A stretch of DNA of 43,724 nucleotides from Shewanella sp. Isolate13 (GTDB lineage: Bacteria > Pseudomonadota > Gammaproteobacteria > Enterobacterales > Shewanellaceae), in NCBI RefSeq assembly GCF_022398325.1, contig NZ_JAKEVD010000037.1, positions 1 through 43,724 on the forward strand, read 5' to 3'. A program made the position numbers and the translations under genes. Below the pieces are notes generated by a model. The model ran no database searches. It was not told where the DNA came from and saw nothing but the letters and a program-made list of their open reading frames with translations. Shown piece after piece: positions 34,696 to 41,393 of this stretch; positions within the stretch are counted from its first letter, which is position 1, and each line of letters opens with the position of its first letter.

Positions 34696-35373
34696 ATGAC
34701 GGATAATAACTCGAACGAGGCAGATCAAGTGCCAGCTGCTCAATCTGCTGCAACTCAATCGGAAAAGGCGAGATCAGAAGTTGCAAAAGCAGAGCGTCAT
34801 AAAGCGCGCCAACAGCGGATCAAAGAGGGCGTAGATGCCAAGATCGCTCGCGCCCAAGAAGAGAAAGGCATCCTTTTAGTGTTAACCGGTAATGGTAAAG
34901 GCAAATCTACCTCAGGTTTTGGCACCGTGGTACGCGCAGTCGGTCATGGTAAAAAAGCTGCCGTAGTGCAATTCATCAAAGGTAACTGGGACTGCGGCGA
35001 GCGTACCTTACTCGAAGGCGCTGGTGTTGAGTTTCACGTGATGGGCACCGGTTTTACTTGGGAAACTCAAGACCGTGAAAAAGATACTCTAGCAGCACTG
35101 CAAGCTTGGGAGGCGACCGAGAAATTACTGCAAGATGAAACGATCGATTTAGTCATGCTCGATGAGCTGACCTATATGGTCAGCTACCACTATCTAGAAG
35201 TGGATCGAGTGATTGAGGCGCTAAAGAATCGCCCGCCAATGCAGCATGTGATAGTCACGGGCAGAGCATGTCATCGAGCCATTATCGAGCTGGCTGATAC
35301 GGTGAGCGAGGTGCAGCCGATAAAGCATGCATTTGATAATGGCATTAAAGCTCAGCCCGGCTTCGACTACTAA
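34696..35373 (+). CDS. cobO: Corrinoid adenosyltransferase CobO/BtuR
   Basis: A 225-residue ATP:corrinoid adenosyltransferase that makes the Co-C bond of adenosylcobalamin. After a charged N-terminal extension (about 55 residues, rich in Ala, Gln, Lys), the core starts with the unusual P-loop VLTGNGKGKSTSGFGTVVRAVGHG. FIKGNWDCGER, the MLDELTYMV stretch and VIVTGRACHRAIIELAD follow. This is the CobA/CobO/BtuR class, not PduO or EutT. The extension is longer than that of E. coli BtuR (196 residues). A palindromic repeat begins at its stop codon. Confidence 0.95.
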   Translation: MTDNNSNEADQVPAAQSAATQSEKARSEVAKAERHKARQQRIKEGVDAKIARAQEEKGILLVLTGNGKGKSTSGFGTVVRAVGHGKKAAVVQFIKGNWDCGERTLLEGAGVEFHVMGTGFTWETQDREKDTLAALQAWEATEKLLQDETIDLVMLDELTYMVSYHYLEVDRVIEALKNRPPMQHVIVTGRACHRAIIELADTVSEVQPIKHAFDNGIKAQPGFDY

Positions 35374-35500
35374 ATTTCGTCCTGTTTGAAATGATGACGG
35401 CATTGTCTTCGTTTTCCTACCCCATCACATACTACTCGTATGCTCAGGGGCTAGGAAAACTTGACGGCTTTGTCCTAATCTCAAACAGTTAGAAATTACT
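35371..35500. repeat. Long imperfect palindrome between cobO and btuF
   Basis: Two arms of about 60 bp pair imperfectly. Left: TAAATTTC, CTGTTTGAAAT, GTTTTCCTACCCC. Right: GGGGCTAGGAAAAC, TCTCAAACAG, GAAATTA. The loop lies around CACATACTACTCGTATG (35426-35442). It looks like a dispersed intergenic palindromic element of the kind seen in Shewanella-type genomes. It begins at the cobO stop codon and may act as a transcript-end hairpin or partial terminator. Confidence 0.75.
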
Positions 35501-35624
35501 TTCTTCGCTTTCTTTGTTGTGGCGTTATTGTCTTCTTCATCTCTGCTGTTATCGACTTTTCCGTAACAGCTTGAGTCGTCTTAGCTCCTACCATCTTAGG
35601 TTTAACCGACTTTAGAAGGATTTT

Positions 35625-36458
35625 ATGAACATCTTATGTAAATTGTTATTGGTGTTGGGCCTATTTATATCTGCTTCTACTCCTATTTTTGCTGTTGAAA
35701 CACCCACTAAACGCATTGTTGCGCTGTCGCCGCACTCGGTTGAGATGCTGTATGCGATTGGTGCTGGGGAGTCGATTGTGGCTACCACAGACCATGCCGA
35801 CTTTCCCGAAGCGGCTTTAGCTATTCCACGCATTGGCGGTTATTACGGTATCCAGATAGAGCGAGTATTGGAGCTAGAGCCTGATTTAGTTGTGGTGTGG
35901 GGTAGCGGTAATAAAGCCGAAGATATTGAGCGTATCAAAGAGCTGGGCTTTCGCGTGTTTGATAGTAACCCGCAAACACTCGAGGCGGTAGCCGATGAGC
36001 TAGAATCTCTTGGTGAGCTGACGGGGCATCAGGTGCAAGCTGCGAAAGTGGCTGCAGATTACCGTGAGAAGCTGAAACAGTTACGTATCGATAACGCAGC
36101 CAAGTCTGAGGTAAGTGTCTTCTATCAGCTGTGGTCGACTCCCTTGATGACGGTTGCAAAAAATAGCTGGATCCAACAGATCATTGCTGTATGCCACGGC
36201 GATAATGTATTTGTCGATGCTGCCAGCGATTATCCACAAGTTAGCCTAGAAACAGTGGTCTTGAAACAGCCTGAAGTGATCCTACAGAGCCAAGATGAGG
36301 GGAACATAGTCGGTGTAAACTGGAGTAAGTGGGCTGAGATCCCTGCGGTTAAGAATGGCCATATCTACCAGCTCAACACAGATCTCCTTCACCGCGCTGC
36401 ACCAAGAGCACTGCTTGGCGTCGAGGAACTGTGCGAAGCGCTAGATAAGTCGCGTTAA
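35625..36458 (+). CDS. btuF: Cobalamin-binding periplasmic protein BtuF
   Basis: A 277-residue class III solute-binding protein. Signal peptide MNILCKLLLVLGLFISASTP with cleavage near IFA, then two lobes: RIVALSPHSVEMLYAIGAGESIVATTDHADFP in lobe 1 and SVFYQLWSTPLMTVAKNSWIQQIIAVCHGDNVF in lobe 2, bridged by a long helix. These match BtuF rather than siderophore binders. It delivers corrinoids to BtuCD, encoded at the other end of the operon. AGAAGGA precedes the ATG. Confidence 0.9.
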   Translation: MNILCKLLLVLGLFISASTPIFAVETPTKRIVALSPHSVEMLYAIGAGESIVATTDHADFPEAALAIPRIGGYYGIQIERVLELEPDLVVVWGSGNKAEDIERIKELGFRVFDSNPQTLEAVADELESLGELTGHQVQAAKVAADYREKLKQLRIDNAAKSEVSVFYQLWSTPLMTVAKNSWIQQIIAVCHGDNVFVDAASDYPQVSLETVVLKQPEVILQSQDEGNIVGVNWSKWAEIPAVKNGHIYQLNTDLLHRAAPRALLGVEELCEALDKSR

Positions 36459-36516
36459 AAATTATCTACTCCTCAAGCCTGTCCGGCTCTGCTGCAGGCT
36501 TGCGGCAGGTACTCAA

Positions 36517-36538
36517 GCTATCCGGATAGCCTAATTTT
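36517..36538 (+). terminator. Probable terminator of the btu/cob operon
   Basis: The perfect 14-base palindrome GCTATCCGGATAGC is followed by CTAATTTT. The stem is short, but together with the AAGCCTG/CAGGCTT hairpin just before it this is the most likely operon end. Confidence 0.5.
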
Positions 36539-36587
36539 TGATATGCGCAATATCGCCCTGTTATTAAAGTCACGCTACATCGTTATT

Positions 36588-36603
36588 TGTGACGCTGATC
36601 ACG
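36588..36603. promoter_or_regulatory. CRP-like site
   Basis: TGTGACGCTGATCACG matches TGTGA-N6-TCACA at 9 of 10 conserved positions. It lies 278 bases before the HdeD-like gene, rather far for direct activation unless transcription starts well upstream. Confidence 0.45.
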
Positions 36604-36881
36604 TTCGTGATTGGTGTTGAGTTCTACCATATCGATCTCGTGCGGTTTATATCACTGGTTCAACCTTGTAAGTCTAGATTAATAGTCTGCTAAGTCTCGG
36701 TAGGCATTAGATTAAACCAATAAATATTGACCTACAGCTAGTCATATCTTCATTGATGACCAATACTTGAGCTTGTATCGCCAATTCAAATAGTTGGATC
36801 TGTTTTTGATAAACAATCTACAAGTGAATTGAACACTCAGGCTTAGCTGCTAATCAATCAGCTGATTCTTAAGGATATAAT

Positions 36882-37439
36882 ATGGAAAATCCAGTAAATA
36901 CTATGCTCACAAAAGGCTGGAAATGGTTCGTCATAGTTGGTGTCGTGGTTACCCTTGCTGGCTTTCTTGCTATAAGCCTGCCTGTTGCTGTGGGGGTGGC
37001 TATTACCGCTATCATTGGAGCGATCTTTTTAGTTATCGGCCTGGTGCAGGTTTACCACACCTTCAGCATTCCTAAATGGAAAGCTAAGTCTTGGTATGTC
37101 ATTAGTGCACTGTTCTATCTTATTGGCGGCATACTCATTTTAGCCGAACCCTTCGTTAGTTTATTGACCATTACGGCAATGATGATCGTTATTATGCTGT
37201 TTAATGGGGTGACGAGGATGTTTTTTGGTTTTATGAGCCGAGGTAACCTAGATGGTTGGCCCTGGATTGTGTTCAGTGGATTAGTATCTACAGCCATTGC
37301 GGTTTACTTTTTTACTCTGATGAACAACCCTGAATTTTCACTGTCTCTCTTAGGGATCTTCATTGGTGTTTCTTTTATCTTTGAAGGGGTTAGTTTTATC
37401 TTCATCGGGGTACAGATGAAAAAGGTTGTGCCTAAATAG
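36882..37439 (+). CDS. HdeD-like (DUF308) membrane protein
   Basis: A 185-residue inner-membrane protein with six predicted spans in three pairs, each with the DUF308 pattern (FVIVGVVVTLAGFLAISLP, ALFYLIGGILILAEP, FSGLVSTAIAVYFF, then IGVSFIFEGVSFIFIG). Family members include HdeD, linked to acid resistance at high cell density in E. coli, but most are uncharacterised. AAGGATATAAT precedes the ATG. The gene appears monocistronic and is followed by a repeat array. Confidence 0.82.
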   Translation: MENPVNTMLTKGWKWFVIVGVVVTLAGFLAISLPVAVGVAITAIIGAIFLVIGLVQVYHTFSIPKWKAKSWYVISALFYLIGGILILAEPFVSLLTITAMMIVIMLFNGVTRMFFGFMSRGNLDGWPWIVFSGLVSTAIAVYFFTLMNNPEFSLSLLGIFIGVSFIFEGVSFIFIGVQMKKVVPK

Positions 37440-37787
37440 CCCGAGTACCTGTAATCATCGCGTATTCGTTAGCCACTTTTCCTAGGACTTAGGTTCTAGG
37501 AAATAGATTCTAGGAAATAGGTTTTAGGAAATAGGCCTCTAGGAAAAGTAACTCCTGCTACCTAGGAGCTGTTTTCTAGAACCATCTAGTAATCCTTGCT
37601 CCGCCTAAACAAGTGACGGCATAAATGCCGAGCTACAGAAGCAGAACTGTTTTCCCGTCTTAGCTGTTATTGTCTTTACCTTTCCGCTTTTCCTAGAGCC
37701 TAGAAGCTGCTTTTATAATCCTGTAGTGTTATCACCCATAAAGCTTAGTTTCAGATAAAAACTCATAACAATAACAGGGAATCCACT
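37440..37787. repeat. Repeat-rich gap with CTAGGAAA modules
   Basis: This gap of 348 bp has TTCTAGGAAATAG-type direct repeats at about 37490-37550, their inverted counterparts (TTTTCCTAG, TTCTAGAACC) and GTCTTAGCTG/GTCTTTACC units near 37660-37680, i.e. the same module family as the other arrays. No gene is visible. The last 40 bases are the leader of the next gene, with CAGGGA before the ATG. Confidence 0.7.
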
Positions 37788-38171
37788 ATGACCACGCTAC
37801 TCATCTGTCTATTTATCGCCATGTTGCTGCCCTATGCTGCAAAGGGGCCGGTTGCGGTGGCAATGGCCAAGCTTGGAGGTTATGACAATAACCACCCCCG
37901 TGAGCAGCAGTCGAAACTTACCGGTTTTGGTGCTCGGGCTGTTGCGGGGCATCAAAATGCCTTCGAGTCATTGCTGATTTTTGGCTTGTCAGTTCTGGCC
38001 GTGATAGCCACAGATAAAGTGAATGGAGTCGCAGAAACAGCAGCAGTCGTGCATGTGATTGCAAGAGTTGCGTATCAGCTCTTGTACTTAGTGGATAAAG
38101 GTACGCTGCGATCACTGTCGTGGTTTGTGGCAATATTTGCCTCATTTACTGTGTTTTGGCAGGCGGTTTAA
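37788..38171 (+). CDS. MAPEG family membrane protein
   Basis: A 127-residue inner-membrane protein with four predicted spans. Features of bacterial MAPEG proteins are the N-terminal span LLICLFIAMLLPYAAKGPV, RAVAGHQNAFESLLIFGLSVLAV (the RxxxxHxNxxE-like motif after span 1), and RVAYQLLYLVDKGTLRSLSW before the last span. Eukaryotic relatives include glutathione transferases and eicosanoid enzymes; function in bacteria is mostly unknown. Flanked by repeat arrays on both sides. Confidence 0.85.
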   Translation: MTTLLICLFIAMLLPYAAKGPVAVAMAKLGGYDNNHPREQQSKLTGFGARAVAGHQNAFESLLIFGLSVLAVIATDKVNGVAETAAVVHVIARVAYQLLYLVDKGTLRSLSWFVAIFASFTVFWQAV

Positions 38172-39080
38172 AAGAAGGTTCTAGGAAAAGCAAAGAAAGG
38201 TTCTAGGTTTTAGGTTCTAGGTTCTAGGTTCTAGGTTTTAGGTTCTAGGTTTTAGGAAGAGCTAAGACGGTACAAGCTAAGACGATACAAGCAAAGACGA
38301 TACAAGCAAAGACGATACAAGCAAAGACGGTACAAGCTAAGACGATACAAGCAAAGACGGTTAAGCTGAGACGGTCAAGCGTATTTAATCTTACTTTGTT
38401 GGTCGGGCTTTAGCCCGTCAAAGAGTTAGGTATCTGGAAAAGAAGACCTTAGATCCTAGAAAGGATAAAGAAGGAAAAAGCAGAAAGAATACAGTGTTTT
38501 GCTTGGGTTTTGTTTTGAGCTTTTGATTTTCCTAGTAGGGCGCAGCCCGTCCTCGAAGCGAAGCGCCCTAGAATCTAGGTCCTTGTTTTAAAGCTGAGAC
38601 GGTAAGAGTCGAATGGCCTGCAGCCTTGCGAACGTGACTTAGTCACTCACAGAACGCTGCGCTTACGGGATGAGCAAGGGCCTAGGAAAGGCAAAGAAAG
38701 GTTCTAGGAAAAAGCAAAGACGGGAGAAGCCGGAAAAGCAAAGAAGAGACAAAGGTCGTGATTTTTGATTTTCCTAGTAGGGCGCAGCCCGTCCTCGGGC
38801 GGAGCGTCCTAGAACCTAGCCCCTTTTTTAAAGCAAAGACGATGAAAGCAAAGATGGGTAAAGCTTAGACGGTAAGAGTCGAACGGCCTGCAGCCTAGGG
38901 AACGTGACTTAGTCACTCACAGAACGCTGCGCTTACGGAAAAGACGAAAGAGTTGGAAAAGACGGAGAAGAGTGGAAGGTTATAGCTTTGGGTCAGGTTG
39001 AAGACCGTTCGTCTTTGCTTGTTCGGCTTTCAACCGTCTTAGCTCTTTCCTACTCTTTACCGTCTTTGCTTATTCGGCGC
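38172..39080. repeat. Large mosaic repeat array B
   Basis: About 900 bp of repeats between the MAPEG and cytochrome genes. In order: TTCTAGG/TTTTAGG heptamers (38200-38250), 15-bp GCAAAGACGATACAA-type tandem units (about 38263-38375), palindrome GGTCGGGCTTTAGCCCGTCA (38401-38420), the 57-bp GGGCGCAGCCCG element twice (38521, 38763), the GGCCTGCAGCC/GTGACTTAGTCAC element twice (about 38611 and 38880), and the inverted CCGTCTTTGC module (38970-39078). All have counterparts at 27.1 kb or 30.9-31.4 kb. No coding frame is credible. Confidence 0.9.
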
Positions 39081-39086
39081 TAGAAC

Positions 39087-39467
39087 CTAGCGCTTCATTT
39101 CTGGGTATTCAAACTCGTGACACTGATTACAGTAAACCTTGCTCTCTTTGTGCTCCATATGGCAGTAAGTACAAGGTAGGTCTGTGCCGTAGTGTAGGCT
39201 GTCATGCGGGTTTGGCTCTACATCGTGACCTGAACCAGCTGGACGCTTAGTGAGTTCGGCTACATCGCTTGGTGTACCGTGACAGCTTTCACATCTGCTC
39301 GCCTCAGGAATGGTTTTGCGTTTGGCTTCGCCATGACAAAAACTACAATCGACCTTGCCGTTGTCACCAGTCATGATCTCTTGGTGGTAATCTTTAAGCT
39401 TCATCGCGTTGGCTGCCGGAATTGACATCAGCATCACCATACAGATAGCCGTTAGTACTCTTAACAT
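39087..39467 (-). CDS. Periplasmic tetraheme cytochrome c
   Basis: A 126-residue exported protein: signal peptide VLTAICMVMLMSIPAANA, then four CxxCH haem motifs (CSFCH 41-45, CESCH 59-63, CTYCH 99-103, CNQCH 113-117). Extra histidines (H28, H81, H88, H92, H106) could act as distal ligands for bis-His haems. The layout resembles the N-terminal haem domain of Shewanella flavocytochrome c3 (fumarate reductase), here a separate polypeptide. Last gene of an operon with a reductase flavoprotein and a lyase, it probably passes electrons from a quinol-oxidising cytochrome such as CymA (not in the window) to the flavoprotein. Confidence 0.92.
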   Translation of the reverse strand: MLRVLTAICMVMLMSIPAANAMKLKDYHQEIMTGDNGKVDCSFCHGEAKRKTIPEASRCESCHGTPSDVAELTKRPAGSGHDVEPNPHDSLHYGTDLPCTYCHMEHKESKVYCNQCHEFEYPEMKR

Positions 39468-39677
39468 CTTTAATCCTATTCTTTATTTGGGGCGCTTATG
39501 CCCACTAATTGTTGAAACAAAATCTATTAACCAAAACTTATTAATCAGAACCTTGCTCTTGAGTGACAGGGCTTTCCTTAGCCTTTTGCACTCGGCTTGC
39601 AGCAATAGGCGGGAGTGGTACCTATCGCTGCAAGGGAGAGCAAGTGGGGCGATGTTGAGTCGCCTTAATTCATGGGA
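39468..39677 (-). other. Structured spacer between lyase and cytochrome genes
   Basis: This 210 bp spacer contains a nested hairpin. The inner arms CTTGCAGCAATAGG (39596-39609) and CCTATCGCTGCAAG (39621-39634) pair with one mismatch. Outer arms CTTGCTCT (39552) and AGAGCAAG (about 39638) extend it. There is no strong T tract on the minus strand. It may protect mRNA ends or adjust the amount of cytochrome relative to the enzymes. Confidence 0.55.
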
Positions 39678-41327
39678 TTAGAACTGAGTAATAAAGTCGT
39701 ATGACGCCTTAATATCTGGTGTGAACGGGCGGTCAACTTCAACAAATGGCACTTGCTTACGGAACGCGTCATGCATAGCTTTGGTCGCTTCGCCTTGCTT
39801 GATGTTCTTGTCTGCAAGCTTGCGAAGATCGATAGCTTGAGTCGAGTGCATTAGCTCTAAGCCGTACATTACATTGGTGTTAGCAACAATTTGGATAAGT
39901 CTGTCAGACGCCAGCTTCAAGTTAGTGAAGGTGTCTTCGATGTTACCCGCGATTTGAATACCATCGAACGATACTGGGTTCGCTAAGGCTTTGTTACGCA
40001 CCTGCATGTCGACGAAGGTCTTCTGGATTGCACCAAAGGCGTGGCCATTGTTACCCGGTGCACTTAGGAAGCGTGGTAGACGAGTAAAGTGGTCATCCGA
40101 TAGGTGGATGGTACGCATAGCACTGTTATGTGAAACGTGAGTTAGGGCGATACTGAGCTGCTGTACGGCGAGTGCAACAGGTAGTGGCTCAAAGTTGGTG
40201 GTGGGGAACACGCCGCCTTTGCCTTCAACTAGGTACTTAGATACCTGAGAGTTGTTGCCGTAGTCTATGCCTGCGCCAAGGATCACACCTGGGTTATCGT
40301 CAGAATGGTTGATTTGAATATCAATCATCTGTCCAAGATCTGCTAGTGCCTTGTATGCGCTTGCAAATGTGTAGGCTGTGGTGCGATAGCTGAGTGGATC
40401 TTGGAGTGGACGTTCACTGTTAGCATCCCATAAGTAGCTACCAGTCAGGCTGTCACGCACATTGGCTGTCGCTTCTTTGAGATAAGGGAAAGGGCGAATG
40501 TCGTTGGTCTGTGGCAAGAACGGTGACACGTTACCATTAAGGCCTTCAAGACTTAAGCTAAATACCGTTGGTGACACCTCAAGCAGGTGCTTGGCATCGC
40601 GGTAGCCCTTCATTGCGTATGTAACGCCAACAGAGTTGTTCGATAGAATCGATAGCGCGTCTTTACCGACAGGCTTAAGTGGCTTGATGCCAGCTTTTTT
40701 CATCGCTTCAGCGCTGTTCATGCGCTCACCTTTGTAGATAACGTCCCACTCACCAATCATGGCAAGGCCAACGTGAGAAGCTAGAAGAATATCCGCTTCA
40801 CCCACGGTGCCCTTAGATGGGATGATAGGTGAAATATCGTTATTTAGATAAGCTTGGTAAAGCTCGGCAACATAAGGTTGCACGCCTGTGTGACCAGACA
40901 GAATTGTGTTTAAGCGTACCGCTAGGGCGACACGGGTTAAACGTACTGGCATAGCTTCACCGACACCAGCGCTGTGAGCACGTAGAGTGCTGTAGTTGAA
41001 TGACTCTGAAGCCTTCAATACTTCGGCGCTTAGCTCACCGTTAGCATCAAATAGTTTGTGATCTTTGTTTAGACCCACACCTACGGTTAGGCCGTAAACT
41101 GGCTTGCCTAGACGCGCCGCTTCCATCAATAACTCGTGGGCTTTTACTAGCGTAGTCGCCGACTGTGGTGCGATTTTAACTTCGGCGCCATCGGCGATAG
41201 CCCAAGCTTGGTCTTGGGTGAAGTGTTTACCATCGAGTACCACAGGATCTGCAGCCATGGCATGAGTCGCAGTTAGTGCGAGGGCTAGTGATGTTAATAC
41301 AGCATTTTTAGTTGTTTTCATCTTCAT
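39678..41327 (-). CDS. Exported MIO-less histidine ammonia-lyase homologue
   Basis: A 549-residue member of the HAL/PAL superfamily with a Sec signal peptide (TTKNAVLTSLALALTATHAMA, cleavage near residue 25). The fold motifs are kept: PVYGLTVGVG (Y78), RAHSAGVGE, RLNTILSGHTGV, LSILSNNSVG, LQDPLSYR, INHSDDNPGV. The MIO-forming Ala-Ser-Gly is absent: the usual GSVGASGDLAPLAH reads GTVGEADILLASH at 173-185, one residue shorter. The enzyme should not act as a classical ammonia-lyase. Ergothionase, which eliminates trimethylamine from ergothioneine without MIO, is the closest functional precedent. It lies 66 bases after the flavoprotein gene. Substrate proposal: ergothioneine or another imidazole betaine, by inference. 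Confidence 0.85.
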   Translation of the reverse strand: MKMKTTKNAVLTSLALALTATHAMAADPVVLDGKHFTQDQAWAIADGAEVKIAPQSATTLVKAHELLMEAARLGKPVYGLTVGVGLNKDHKLFDANGELSAEVLKASESFNYSTLRAHSAGVGEAMPVRLTRVALAVRLNTILSGHTGVQPYVAELYQAYLNNDISPIIPSKGTVGEADILLASHVGLAMIGEWDVIYKGERMNSAEAMKKAGIKPLKPVGKDALSILSNNSVGVTYAMKGYRDAKHLLEVSPTVFSLSLEGLNGNVSPFLPQTNDIRPFPYLKEATANVRDSLTGSYLWDANSERPLQDPLSYRTTAYTFASAYKALADLGQMIDIQINHSDDNPGVILGAGIDYGNNSQVSKYLVEGKGGVFPTTNFEPLPVALAVQQLSIALTHVSHNSAMRTIHLSDDHFTRLPRFLSAPGNNGHAFGAIQKTFVDMQVRNKALANPVSFDGIQIAGNIEDTFTNLKLASDRLIQIVANTNVMYGLELMHSTQAIDLRKLADKNIKQGEATKAMHDAFRKQVPFVEVDRPFTPDIKASYDFITQF

Positions 41328-41393
41328 CTATTCCATAATTTTTTGCTGCTAAGTGTCAGTCACTCAGCAAGGCGAATTTGATTTCTCTTTGGG

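Larger units (their letters stand above)
36459..36881. other. Intergenic region between btuF and the HdeD-like gene
   Basis: A 423 bp gap. After btuF come hairpins AAGCCTG/CAGGCTT (36475-36501) and GCTATCC/GGATAGC (36517-36530, followed by CTAATTTTT), probably ending the operon. A CRP-like site lies at 36588-36603. The remainder is AT-rich without a visible gene. Confidence 0.55.

Noticed and set aside
39678..41327. Annotation as ordinary histidine ammonia-lyase (hutH)
   Set aside because: It has a signal peptide and lacks the MIO triad, so cytosolic histidine degradation is not supported.
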